From contig JAJZSW010000023.1 of the NCBI GenBank assembly GCA_021849505.1, forward strand, positions 1-35,005: a stretch of 35,005 nucleotides of DNA. The letters are read 5' to 3'. This DNA is from Pseudomonadota bacterium (GTDB lineage Bacteria > Pseudomonadota > Gammaproteobacteria > Burkholderiales > Rhodocyclaceae). Under the pieces are notes generated by a model. It had not been told where the DNA came from and did not search any database. It saw only the letters and a program-made list of their open reading frames with translations. Shown here piece by piece: positions 1 through 11,531 of this stretch; within the stretch, counting starts at the first letter, position 1; every line of letters starts with the position of its first letter. Both the position numbers and the translations under genes were made by a program.

Positions 1-2526
<2,526 letters not shown>

Positions 2527-2579
2527 GAACACGTCCGGACAAGCTGATGGAAGCCGTTGATTCTACGCGATAGGAGCAA

Positions 2580-2604
2580 CAAAAAAGCCCGCGAAGCGCG
2601 GGCT
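2580..2604 (-). terminator. Rho-independent terminator of the small exported-protein gene
   Basis: On the minus strand an 8-bp perfect stem (AGCCCGCG/CGCGGGCT) with a 3-base loop is followed directly by a run of T. It begins 22 bases after the stop of the 104-aa gene and lies before alaS, so it separates the two transcripts. Confidence 0.9.
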
Positions 2605-2626
2605 GGCGGGGGAAGCGCTTGCCGGA

Positions 2627-2941
2627 TCAATAGCGCTGGCGGTCGTGCTTCTGGCGATAGATGCGCCGGCTTTCGACGTTCTGCGCATGCTGGACACGGG
2701 CGCGTTCGCGTGCGGTGACGACGCCGTCGGACTTGGCGCGGTTTTCCAACGCGTCTACGCGATCCTGGCCGCGGTCCAGGCGGACGGCTTCGCGCTGGGT
2801 CAGCTGGCCGGAAGCGATGCCCTGGTCGATGCGCTGCTCCTGGTTCATCTGGCGCTGATCGATGCCCGGCGTATAGGTCTGGGCGAAGGCGGGAAGGGTG
2901 ATGGCGGTCGCGAGTGCGGCAATGAACAGTTTGGTTTTCAT
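2627..2941 (-). CDS. Small exported protein of unknown function
   Basis: 104 residues. The N-terminus MKTKLFIAALATAITLPAFA is a textbook Sec signal peptide with cleavage expected after AFA (about residue 20), so the mature product should be periplasmic. The mature part is short, highly charged and rich in Gln/Arg (TPGIDQRQMNQEQRIDQGI, then a basic C-terminus ending RQRY) and is probably helical. It has no cysteines and no catalytic motif that I recognise. Similar small exported proteins are common in betaproteobacteria, but I cannot name the family. The start is well supported by AGGAGAG upstream of the ATG. The gene has its own terminator, so it is probably monocistronic. Confidence 0.8.
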   Translation of the reverse strand: MKTKLFIAALATAITLPAFAQTYTPGIDQRQMNQEQRIDQGIASGQLTQREAVRLDRGQDRVDALENRAKSDGVVTARERARVQHAQNVESRRIYRQKHDRQRY

Positions 2942-2961
2942 TCGGTCTCTCCTTTGTCAGG

Positions 2962-2977
2962 CATGGGACATCCCATG
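2962..2977. promoter_or_regulatory. 16-bp inverted repeat upstream of the small exported-protein gene
   Basis: CATGGGA-CA-TCCCATG, 7-bp perfect arms with a 2-base centre, ends with 20 bases between it and the ATG at 2941. It sits in the only gap where that gene's promoter can be. It could be an operator or a 5'-leader hairpin. No clear -35/-10 pair was found around it. Confidence 0.3.
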
Positions 2978-3034
2978 GGCGCCATTTAGGCAAGGAGATG
3001 TAAGCAGGCGATCATCGATTTGCAAGCAATTGTT

Positions 3035-3712
3035 TCATCGGAACAGGTCGGGGCGGTCGGTGAAGATCGCCGCCGCGCCTAGAGAAAACAGGCGCTCAGC
3101 CGTGCCCGCGTCATTCACCGTCCAGGCCGCCCAGGGGATGCCGGCAGCGCCCAGCTGGCGCGCCGCAGCGGCATCGACCCGTTGCGCGTCCAGATGCACC
3201 GCGACGGCGTTCAAGCGCTCCATCCGCGCCCGCCAGTCCGCCGGCAACGCGTCGCACAGGAGGGCGAAAGGCGCCTGGGGCAGTGCGTGCCGTCCCGCCA
3301 GCGCCGACTTTTCGCTGAACGATGAAATCACGCCATGGCCGTTCCAGTTGCGCGCGAGCCAGCGCCCGACGACGCTGCCCGTCTCTTCCTCGTGGCCGGC
3401 CGCCGGTTTGAGCTCGATGTTCATCCACAGGCCGAGGCGCTGGGACTCCCCGACCGCCTCGCCGAGCGTCGGCACGCGCGCGTCGCAGGCACGGATCTGG
3501 TCGAACGTGTGCTCGGCGACAAAGCCGCGGCAGCGCGTCGTGCGGTCGAGCGTCTCGTCGTGCATCAGGACCGGCACGCCATCGGCCGTCAGCATGACGT
3601 CGAACTCGACGGCCCGGCAGCCGAGCTGCTTCGTGGCCACCAGGCCGGCGATCGAGTTTTCCATCGCCAGATCCCCGCCGCAGCGGTGGGCGATGATGCG
3701 CGGGTAACGCAT
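3035..3712 (-). CDS. ugpQ: Glycerophosphodiester phosphodiesterase
   Basis: Hydrolyses glycerophosphodiesters to glycerol 3-phosphate and an alcohol. About 225 residues, normal for cytoplasmic UgpQ, with no signal peptide. Family motifs are present: the N-terminal IIAHR...MENSIAG (catalytic His and metal-binding Glu), EFDVMLTADGVPVLMHDETL (Glu, Asp and the His-Asp pair), MNIELKP, and the C-terminal WTVND. The usual HRG is HRC-GG here. The ATG at 3712 overlaps the ugpB stop as TGATG. A GTG one codon upstream (3715) is also possible. Coupling with ugpB fits uptake of glycerophosphodiesters followed by hydrolysis, but no ugpA/E/C permease or ATPase gene is nearby. A copy of the window's repeated element lies within this gene (3275-3310). 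Confidence 0.92.
   Translation of the reverse strand: MRYPRIIAHRCGGDLAMENSIAGLVATKQLGCRAVEFDVMLTADGVPVLMHDETLDRTTRCRGFVAEHTFDQIRACDARVPTLGEAVGESQRLGLWMNIELKPAAGHEEETGSVVGRWLARNWNGHGVISSFSEKSALAGRHALPQAPFALLCDALPADWRARMERLNAVAVHLDAQRVDAAAARQLGAAGIPWAAWTVNDAGTAERLFSLGAAAIFTDRPDLFR
3275..3310 (+). repeat. Copy A of a dispersed GC-rich element, inside ugpQ
   Basis: The last 24 bases (3287-3310), beginning GTGCCGTCCCGCCAGCGCC, are identical to 15526-15549 in the histidine-kinase gene. The upstream part CTGGGGCAGTGC also matches there except for two extra bases. On the gene strand it encodes KSALAGRHALPQ. Confidence 0.75.
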
Positions 3713-5040
3713 CACTTCTTCGCTGCGGCGGCCGGGGCAAGAACCGGCGCAGCGCGCGCCACGGCAGAATCCAGAGCGGCCTTCGGCGGCTTCTGGTTGC
3801 CCCAGACGAACTCGATCTCCTCGTTGAGAATGTTGCGGATGCGGCTGCGGCCGAAATCATCGTGCTTGGTGCGCGCCGCATCGCGCTTCGGCATGGCCAG
3901 GCGCGCCTCGGCCTGCGCCAGCAATTTCGGATCGCCGCCCGATTCGCGCAACGCCTGAACGGCCACGGGCGACATCGGCAGGAAACCGGTAGCGCGCACC
4001 CAGTCGCGCTGCGCGTCAGGGCGCATCAGGAAGGCGATGAAGCGGGCGATCACCTGCTGCTCGGGCTTCCTGTCTGCCGCCAGCACCCAGAGTGCCGCGC
4101 CATCGGGCAGCACGTGGCTCGGCCGCGCCCCATAGACATCGTCGTAATGCGGCAGCACGGCGACGCCAACGGGGAAGTCAGGTTTCTGCTTCGCCAGCTT
4201 GGCGTACAGCGCCGATTCGCCGGTCAGCATCGCGCACTCGCCGCTGGCGAAGCGGTCGTCGCCTTCACGGCCCGGCCCCGAGTAAATGAAGTAGAGGCTC
4301 TTCTGCCAACTGGTGAGCAAGGCCATGTGCTTGACGTTGACGAGGTTGTTGAGCGCCAGCTGGTCCTGCTTGCCGTTCTTCACCACCAGCGGCTCGGCAT
4401 GCTGGGCGGCGACGTTTTCGACATGCACCCAGGCGAAGCGCGAACTGGTCAGCGGACATTTCGAACCTGCATCGCGAAGTTTGCCGGCAACCTCCTGCAG
4501 TTCCCACCAGGTCTGCGGCGCCACCTCGGGGTCGAGCCCCGCCTTGGCGAACGCCGCCTTGTTGTAGAACAGCACGGGCAGCGACAGGGCCAGCGGCAGT
4601 GCCTGCATCCTGCCGGCGACGTCGTCCACGGCATCGAACATCTGCGGGTAGAAGAGCTTCAGGTCGAACCTCTGCTTCCCGGTCGCCATCACCTGATGCA
4701 AGGGGCGGAAACGCGGCCGGGCGTCGAACATCTCCATGGCATCGTCCTGGTCGAACAGCGCCAGATGCGGCAAGCGCGCCTTGTCGGCCACGCCATGGAC
4801 ATCCTCGAGCCGGATGCGGCCTTGGTCGCCCTTGAGCTTCGCCTCCGCGTCGTTGAAACGCAGCACCAGCGTCGCGAGCGCATCGACCGCCGTGCCGGAC
4901 AGGGCATGGCGCAACACGATCTGCTGCGGCTCGGCGGGCGGCTGAGGCGTCTTGGCCGGCGGCTGCCTGGGCGCGGCCAACAGGGATAGTGGCAAGGCAA
5001 GGCAGGCGCAGAGGACGGAATTCGTCAATGAACGTTTCAT
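3712..5040 (-). CDS. ugpB: Periplasmic substrate-binding protein, glycerol-3-phosphate type
   Basis: 442 residues. An extracellular solute-binding protein of the ABC-transporter family (SBP_bac_1 fold), most like UgpB, which binds sn-glycerol 3-phosphate or glycerophosphodiesters. The N-terminus MKRSLTNSVLCACLALPLSLLAA is a Sec signal peptide. The mature part starts with a Pro/Ala-rich stretch and then the family pattern: RFN.AEAK, LPVLFYNKAAFAKAGLDPE.APQTWWELQEVAGKLRDAG, FASGECAMLTGESA, and the C-terminal FI.FLM.PDAQRDW...GFLP. An upstream in-frame start at 5073 would put 11 residues before the signal peptide, so 5040 is preferred. The UgpB assignment rests on overall pattern and on translational coupling to ugpQ. 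The permease and ATPase genes are not adjacent. Confidence 0.85.
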   Translation of the reverse strand: MKRSLTNSVLCACLALPLSLLAAPRQPPAKTPQPPAEPQQIVLRHALSGTAVDALATLVLRFNDAEAKLKGDQGRIRLEDVHGVADKARLPHLALFDQDDAMEMFDARPRFRPLHQVMATGKQRFDLKLFYPQMFDAVDDVAGRMQALPLALSLPVLFYNKAAFAKAGLDPEVAPQTWWELQEVAGKLRDAGSKCPLTSSRFAWVHVENVAAQHAEPLVVKNGKQDQLALNNLVNVKHMALLTSWQKSLYFIYSGPGREGDDRFASGECAMLTGESALYAKLAKQKPDFPVGVAVLPHYDDVYGARPSHVLPDGAALWVLAADRKPEQQVIARFIAFLMRPDAQRDWVRATGFLPMSPVAVQALRESGGDPKLLAQAEARLAMPKRDAARTKHDDFGRSRIRNILNEEIEFVWGNQKPPKAALDSAVARAAPVLAPAAAAKK

Positions 5041-5174
5041 CGGTCGGTTCTTGTCGGTTTGGGAAGGCGCCAAGTGTAAACGACATAAGGGCCGGCTTCA
5101 TGCCGTCTATTCCGCTTTCAAGGCCGACCGGCTTTTGCCGTAAACTGGCGTCGATTCGAAACTTTTTGTCGACC

Positions 5175-5576
5175 ATGCGCCTATCGCCAACCACTCTCCT
5201 GCTCGTTTCCGTCTGCGGCCTGCTGCTGGCCGGCTGCGAGCAGCTGGGCATCGAGGATCCCGCCAAGATCGAAGCGGCACGGGAAGCCGAAGGGCGCGCG
5301 GTCGGTGGCGCCTGTCGGCACAGCGGCCGCGCGCTGGAGGACTGCTACAAGCTCAACGCCAAGGCCTCGAAGGCGGCGATCTACGCCGGCTGGCGCGACA
5401 TGGATGCCTACATGCGCGAGAACAACATCGCCGTCGTGCCCAGCGGCAGCGCGCCGGCGAAGAAGGCGCCCGCGCCCGAAGCCGCGCCTGCCGAAGCAGC
5501 CCCCAAACCGGGCGCGACGCCCAGTTCGGCCGAACCGCCGGCACAGGCACCTGCGCCGGGCCGCAAGTCGGCCTGA
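5175..5576 (+). CDS. Small lipoprotein with Ala/Pro-rich tail
   Basis: 133 residues. MRLSPTTLLLVSVCGLLLAGC is a lipoprotein signal with lipobox LAGC (Cys 21), so it should be lipid-anchored, probably in the outer membrane. Residues about 25-90 form a compact charged domain with two more cysteines (GACRHSGRALEDCYKL), which could make a disulfide. It contains AAIYAGWRDMDAYMRENNI. The last 40 residues are a low-complexity Ala/Pro/Lys linker. Function is not recognised. Proteins with this fold-size and a CRHSGRALEDCY-like pair seem widespread in related bacteria, judged only from general appearance. It is transcribed divergently from ugpB. Confidence 0.8.
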   Translation: MRLSPTTLLLVSVCGLLLAGCEQLGIEDPAKIEAAREAEGRAVGGACRHSGRALEDCYKLNAKASKAAIYAGWRDMDAYMRENNIAVVPSGSAPAKKAPAPEAAPAEAAPKPGATPSSAEPPAQAPAPGRKSA

Positions 5577-5600
5577 AAAACCACCGCTGGCGACTTGCCG

Positions 5601-5606
5601 TAGAAT
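5601..5606 (+). promoter_or_regulatory. Possible -10 box (TAGAAT) upstream of rhlE
   Basis: TTGCCGTAGAATCC lies 25 bases after the lipoprotein stop and 135 bases before the rhlE GTG. TAGAAT matches five of six positions of the sigma-70 -10 box. The -35 region (about 5578-5583) is poor. A promoter here would give rhlE a leader of about 130 bases. Confidence 0.35.
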
Positions 5607-5741
5607 CCGCCCGCGTCCTGCCGGTTGGACGCATTCCCTGGCATTTCTTCTTTCGTACCCTGCCTGCCTGAGCCGGCCGATCCCCGCGATCCTTTTCGGG
5701 GTGAATGGGCACGCGATGCCGCAAACAACCGGAGCTCAACA

Positions 5742-7223
<1,482 letters not shown>

Positions 7224-7236
7224 TTCGCCTAACGCC

Positions 7237-8364
7237 ATGGAAACCGCATGGCAACTCGAACTGCGGCCGGCTGCCGCGCGCGCAACGATCCTCGCCCTCG
7301 GCGGCCGCTGGCGGATGGCCGCCGGCCTGCCCGCGCCCGAGTCCATCCTCGACCGGCTGACCCCCGGCACGCGCCGCCTGGGCTTCGACGCCAGCCGGCT
7401 CGCCGACTGGGACAGCGGCCTGCCAACCCTGATCGCCGGCCTGCAGAAACTCTGCACCGCGCGCGGCATCGAACTCGACACCGGCGGCCTGCCGGCCGGC
7501 GTGCAGCGCCTGCTGGCGCTGGCGCAGGCGGTCCCCGAGCAGGCCGTTCCCGGCCGCTCCGGTGGCTCGGCCGGCATCTGCATGCGGGTCGGTGCCGCCG
7601 TGATCGAATTCGCACGCGGCCTGCCGGCCATGCTCGCCTTCCTCGGCGAGGTGACCCTGGCCTTCGGCCGCCTGCTCGCCGGCCGCGCGCGCTTCCGCCT
7701 GCGCGACCTCTGGCTGGAGATCGAGGAAGTCGGGCCGCGCGCGCTGCCGATCGTCTCGGTGATCAGCTTCCTCGTCGGCCTGATCCTCGCCTACCTCGGT
7801 GCGGACCAGCTGAAGCTGGTGGGTGCGCAGATCTTCATCGCCGACCTGGTGGCGATCGGCATGGTGCGCGAGGTCGGCGCGCTGATGACCGGCATCATCA
7901 TCGCCGGCCGCACCGGCGCCGCCTTCGCCGCCCAGCTTGGCACCATGCAGGTGAACGAGGAACTCGACGCCTTCAGGACGCTGGGCATCCGCGCCGTCGA
8001 CTTCCTGGTGCTGCCACGCATGCTCGCGCTGATGCTGATGGTGCCGCTGCTCACGCTCTATTCCGGCTTCATCGGCATGCTCGCCGGCCTGCTGGTGGCG
8101 GTGACGATCTTCGACATCGGCGTATTCGAGTACTACACCGAGACGCTGCGCGCGCTGACCCTGACGCATTTCCTGGTCGGCCTGTCGAAGGGCAGCGTCT
8201 ATGGCGCGATGATCGCCTTCGCCGGCTGCCTGCGCGGCATGCAGTGCGGGCGCAGCGCCGCGGCGGTCGGCCATGCCGCCACCTCGGCGGTGGTCACCGC
8301 GATCCTGCTGATCACCATCGCCGCCTCGGTGATGACCATCGTCTACTACCAACTCGGGATATGA
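7237..8364 (+). CDS. MlaE-family ABC transporter permease with fused STAS-like domain
   Basis: 375 residues. Inner-membrane permease of the MlaE/YrbE family, which moves phospholipid-like substrates together with an MCE protein and an ATPase. The first 110 residues have no membrane segment and resemble the STAS (MlaB-like) domain often fused to these permeases (WQLELRPAAARATILALGGRWRM...). The conserved MlaE core follows: VIEFARGLPAMLAFLGEVTL, a hydrophobic segment LPIVSVISFLVGLILAYLGADQL, VREVGALMTGIIIAGRTGAAFAAQLGTM..NEELDAFRTLGI, then further membrane segments ending VMTIVYYQLGI. The start is the ATG 13 bases after the rhlE stop. The stop overlaps the ATPase start (ATGA), so the two are translationally coupled. 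I avoid the name mlaE because mlaC/mlaB are absent and several paralogous systems exist. Confidence 0.92.
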   Translation: METAWQLELRPAAARATILALGGRWRMAAGLPAPESILDRLTPGTRRLGFDASRLADWDSGLPTLIAGLQKLCTARGIELDTGGLPAGVQRLLALAQAVPEQAVPGRSGGSAGICMRVGAAVIEFARGLPAMLAFLGEVTLAFGRLLAGRARFRLRDLWLEIEEVGPRALPIVSVISFLVGLILAYLGADQLKLVGAQIFIADLVAIGMVREVGALMTGIIIAGRTGAAFAAQLGTMQVNEELDAFRTLGIRAVDFLVLPRMLALMLMVPLLTLYSGFIGMLAGLLVAVTIFDIGVFEYYTETLRALTLTHFLVGLSKGSVYGAMIAFAGCLRGMQCGRSAAAVGHAATSAVVTAILLITIAASVMTIVYYQLGI

Positions 8365-9113
8365 GCGTCCCCCCCCACATCGAAGTCAGCGGACTGGCGG
8401 TCGGCTACGGCGACTACGTCGTGCAGCGCGACCTCGACTTCACCGTGAACCAGGGCGACATCTTCGTCGTGATGGGCGGCAACGGCTGCGGCAAGACCAC
8501 ACTGATGCGCGCGCTGGTCGGCCTGCAGGCGCCGCTGGCCGGCACGGTGCGCTACGGCGGCGAGGATTTCTGGAATGCACCGGAAGAACGGCGCCAGCGC
8601 CTCCAGCGCCGGCTCGGCATCCTGTTCCAGGGCGGCGCGCTGTGGAGCTCGTTGACCCTGGCCGAGAACGTCGCATTGCCGCTCTCCGAATACACCGCGC
8701 TGACGCAGGCGCAAATCGACGAGGTGGTGGCTTTCAAGCTTGCGCTGGTCGGCCTGGCAGGCTTCGGGGATTTCCATCCGTCCGAACTCTCCGGTGGCAT
8801 GAAGAAACGCGCCGGGCTGGCGCGGGCGATGGCGCTCGATCCGGACATCCTGGTGATCGACGAACCCTCCTCCGGCCTCGACCCACTGACGGCGCGCCGG
8901 CTCGACGAACTGATCGTCGAATTGCGCGACAGCCTCGGCACGACGGTGGTCGTGGTGACGCACGACCTCGCCAGCATCCTGGCAATCGGCGACAATTCGG
9001 TCTATCTCGATGCCGACACCCACACCATGATCGCCACCGGACACCCGCGGGACGCGCTGCAGAACGGCAACGCCAAGGTCCGCCACTTCCTGACGCGGGG
9101 CAACCCGACATGA
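8361..9113 (+). CDS. MlaF-type ABC transporter ATP-binding protein
   Basis: 250 residues. ATPase partner of the preceding permease. Walker A is GGNGCGKTT (about residues 38-46), the Q-loop lies at LGILFQGGALWSSLTLAENV, the signature is LSGGMKKRAGLARA, Walker B is ILVIDEPSSGLDP, and the H-loop is VVVVTHDL. The FQGGALWSSL and SGGMKKR versions are those of MlaF-like ATPases for MCE systems. It overlaps by 4 bases with both the upstream permease and the downstream MCE gene, forming one translational unit. Confidence 0.95.
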   Translation: MSVPPHIEVSGLAVGYGDYVVQRDLDFTVNQGDIFVVMGGNGCGKTTLMRALVGLQAPLAGTVRYGGEDFWNAPEERRQRLQRRLGILFQGGALWSSLTLAENVALPLSEYTALTQAQIDEVVAFKLALVGLAGFGDFHPSELSGGMKKRAGLARAMALDPDILVIDEPSSGLDPLTARRLDELIVELRDSLGTTVVVVTHDLASILAIGDNSVYLDADTHTMIATGHPRDALQNGNAKVRHFLTRGNPT

Positions 9114-10105
9114 GCCGCTCCGCCGACCCGACCCTGATCGGCACCTTCGTGCTCGGCGCGCTGGCGCTCGCCGTGACGGCCACGCTGCTGCTGGCCGGGG
9201 GCGGCTGGTTCGGCGCGAAGGGCCAGCACGTCCTGTACTTCGAGGGCGCGGCCCAGGGCCTGCAGGTCGGCGCGCCGGTGATGTTCCTCGGCGTCAAGGT
9301 CGGCACCGTCAAGCAGATCCAGCTGGGCCTCGACAATCATGACGGCGACGACCAGCATTTCGTCGTGCCGGTGACGGTCGAGGTGCTGCCGCACGTGGTG
9401 CGCACGCGCGGCGGCGAGCAGGTTGACCTGCGCGACCGCGCGACGGTACGCGGCCTGGTCGAACGCGGCCTGCGCGCGCGGCTGCGCATGCAGAGCCTGC
9501 TCACCGGCCAGCTCTACGTCGACCTCGATTTCCACCCCGACAAACCGGCCCGCTTCGTCGCGCTCGACGCCGGCGCGAGCGAGATCCCGACCATCCGCAC
9601 CACCGTGCAGGAGCTGACCGCCCGGCTCGAGGCCTTCCCGATCGAGAAGGTCCTCGAAAACCTCTCCGCCATCAGTGCCGCGGCCAACGCGCTGCTGTCG
9701 GCGCAGGGCACGCAGGAACTGCCACGCCGCCTGCAATCCACGCTGCGCCATCTCGACGGGCTGGCGACGCGCCTCGACGCGCAGGCCGGCCCGGTGCTCG
9801 ACGACACGCGCAAGGCGCTGCAGGCGGCGCAGGCCGCGCTCGCCCGGCTGGAGACGGCGGCCGACCGCGTTGCCGCACTTGCCGAGCCGGGTTCCGATGC
9901 GCTACGCGGCATGGCACGCGCCGGCGACGAACTGGCGCAGGCCGCGGCAGCCCTGCGCGCAGTCGCCGCGCAGGAATCGCCGACGGTGCAGCAGGCCAAT
10001 GCCGCGCTCAGGGAAATCGCGCGCGCTGCCGACGCGCTGCGCAAGCTGGCTGAAACCCTCGAGGAACAGCCTGACGCCATCTATCGCGGCAAACGCCCGA
10101 AATAA
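9110..10105 (+). CDS. MCE-domain (MlaD-type) membrane-anchored substrate-binding protein
   Basis: 331 residues. A single N-terminal membrane anchor (LIGTFVLGALALAVTATLLLA) is followed by one MCE domain: YFEGAAQGLQVGAPVMFLGVKVGTV and, later, VERGLRARLRMQSLLTGQLYVDLDFHP. After about residue 165 comes a long Ala/Leu-rich helical region (LDGLATRLDAQAGPVLDDTRKALQAAQAALARLETAADRV) that is probably coiled coil, as in the longer MCE proteins that build a periplasmic channel or tether. It should bind lipid in the periplasm and dock on the permease. No dedicated periplasmic shuttle (MlaC) or auxiliary lipoprotein gene follows, so the outer-membrane partner must be encoded elsewhere. Confidence 0.92.
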   Translation: MSRSADPTLIGTFVLGALALAVTATLLLAGGGWFGAKGQHVLYFEGAAQGLQVGAPVMFLGVKVGTVKQIQLGLDNHDGDDQHFVVPVTVEVLPHVVRTRGGEQVDLRDRATVRGLVERGLRARLRMQSLLTGQLYVDLDFHPDKPARFVALDAGASEIPTIRTTVQELTARLEAFPIEKVLENLSAISAAANALLSAQGTQELPRRLQSTLRHLDGLATRLDAQAGPVLDDTRKALQAAQAALARLETAADRVAALAEPGSDALRGMARAGDELAQAAAALRAVAAQESPTVQQANAALREIARAADALRKLAETLEEQPDAIYRGKRPK

Positions 10106-10119
10106 CAGGAGGACGCAAA

Positions 10120-10962
10120 ATGAAACTGGTACGTTATGGCCACAAGGGGCGCGAAAAACCCGGCCTCGTCGATGCGCAGGGCCGGCTGCGCGACCTGTCC
10201 GCGCACTGCGCCACGATTGGCTGGGAAGAACTGTCGCCGGCCGGGCAAAAACGGCTGCGGCGCATCGACCCCGCCACGCTGCCGCTCGTGAAGGGCAAGC
10301 CGCGCCTCGGCGTGCCCTTCACCGGCATCAGCAAGATCATCGGCGTCGGCCTCAACTACCGGTTGCATGCGATCGAAACGGGCGCGGCGATCCCGGCCGA
10401 GCCGGTGCTGTTCATGAAGGCCACCACCGCGATCAACGGGCCGTTCGACGAAATTATCCTGCCGCGCGGCTCGGTCAAGACCGACTGGGAGGCCGAACTG
10501 GGCCTCGTCATCGGCCGCACGACCCGCTACGTGAGCGAGCAGCAGGCGCTCGACCATCTCGCCGGCTACGTGACCTTCCATGACGTGTCCGAACGCGACT
10601 TCCAGAAGAATCGCGGCGGCAGCTGGGACAAGGGCAAGGGCTGCGACACCTTCGCGCCGATCGGCCCCTGGCTCGTCACGCGCGACGAAGTGCCGGACCC
10701 GCAGGCGCTGCGCGTCTGGTGCGAGGTGAATGGCGAGAAGCGGCAGGACAGCAACACCGCCGACATGATCTTTCCGGTCGCCTTTCTGGTCAGTTACATC
10801 TCGCAGTTCATGACCCTGAATCCTGGCGACGTGATCTGCACCGGCACGCCCAGCGGCGTCGGCATGGGCATGCAGCCGCCGCAGTTCCTCAAGCCCGGTG
10901 ACGTCGTTCGCCTCGGTGTCGAGGGGCTCGGGGAGCAGCGCCAGAAGGTCGTTGCCGGATAA
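10120..10962 (+). CDS. Fumarylacetoacetate hydrolase (FAH) family enzyme
   Basis: 280 residues. FAH-fold enzymes act on 2-oxo acids (ureidoglycolate lyase, 2-oxopent-4-enoate hydratase, acylpyruvase and fumarylpyruvate hydrolase types) with a Mg2+ or Mn2+. The family core is clear: IIGVGLNYRLHAIETGAAIPAEPVLFMKATTAINGP, the metal-binding DWEAELGLVIG, GYVTFHDVSERDFQ, GKGCDTFAPIGPWLV, the RQDSNTADMIFPVAFLVSYIS segment, and the CTGTPSGVGMGMQPPQFLKPGD end. The substrate cannot be told from sequence. A strong AGGAGG precedes the ATG, which is 14 bases after the MCE gene, so it may be on the same transcript without being functionally linked. Confidence 0.9.
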   Translation: MKLVRYGHKGREKPGLVDAQGRLRDLSAHCATIGWEELSPAGQKRLRRIDPATLPLVKGKPRLGVPFTGISKIIGVGLNYRLHAIETGAAIPAEPVLFMKATTAINGPFDEIILPRGSVKTDWEAELGLVIGRTTRYVSEQQALDHLAGYVTFHDVSERDFQKNRGGSWDKGKGCDTFAPIGPWLVTRDEVPDPQALRVWCEVNGEKRQDSNTADMIFPVAFLVSYISQFMTLNPGDVICTGTPSGVGMGMQPPQFLKPGDVVRLGVEGLGEQRQKVVAG

Positions 10963-10973
10963 GCTTAGCCGCC

Positions 10974-11531
10974 ATGACGCACGCGATCCATGCGACGTTG
11001 ACGGGGCACCCGGACAATCCGCCGGGATTGGACCACCGCGTCGGCGTCACGCTGCTGCTCAAGCCCGATGGCAGCCTGACGCTTGCCTATGCGATCCACG
11101 GCCCCATCGGTTTGCTGCGCATCCCCGGCCCGGATCGCCCGGCGCCGCCGGATGCGCTCTGGCAGACGACCTGCTGCGAACTGTTCGTCGCCACGGGCAA
11201 TGACGCTTATCGCGAGTTCAATTTCTCGCCTTCCGGCCAGTGGGCCGTTTACGATTTCAGCGCCTACCGCAAGCCGGTGGAGATTCCCCTGCCCTGCCCG
11301 GCCCCGACCCTTGAGTCGGGCTACGAGGCCAACCGCCTGAGGCTCGACGCCACGCTGCCGGCCGCCGCGCTCCCGGCGGGCGAGATCCTGACCTGCGCCC
11401 TCGCCGTGATCGTCGAAGCGCACGATGGCCGCCGCGGCTACTGGGCACTCGCCCACCCGCCCGGCAAGCCCGATTTCCACCATCGCGGCGGCTTCACCCT
11501 GTGCCTCGACAAGACGGGAGTGCGCGCATGA
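10974..11531 (+). CDS. DOMON-like domain protein
   Basis: 185 residues, no signal peptide. The sequence resembles the bacterial 'DOMON-like' domain group (beta-sandwich, related to carbohydrate- and heme-binding DOMON modules): LWQTTCCELFVATGNDAYREFNFSPSGQWAVYDFSAYR is the characteristic central block, and YWALAHPPGKPDFHHRGGFTL the C-terminal block. No enzymatic role is established for this group. Its stop overlaps the ATG of the NamZ-type gene by 4 bases. This pairing suggests the two act together, perhaps in handling sugar or cell-wall fragments, but that is inference. Confidence 0.8.
   Translation: MTHAIHATLTGHPDNPPGLDHRVGVTLLLKPDGSLTLAYAIHGPIGLLRIPGPDRPAPPDALWQTTCCELFVATGNDAYREFNFSPSGQWAVYDFSAYRKPVEIPLPCPAPTLESGYEANRLRLDATLPAAALPAGEILTCALAVIVEAHDGRRGYWALAHPPGKPDFHHRGGFTLCLDKTGVRA

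Noticed and set aside
2603-2612. GCTGGCGGGGG beside the terminator, similar to the end of the repeat
   Set aside because: Only the outer 9 bases match and no second arm is present. It is the flank of a normal intrinsic terminator.
5625-5741. N-terminal extension of rhlE to the ATG at 5625
   Set aside because: The extra 39 residues (MDAFPGISSFVPCLPEPADP...) have no counterpart in RhlE, and the GTG at 5742 has a Shine-Dalgarno and gives the canonical start.
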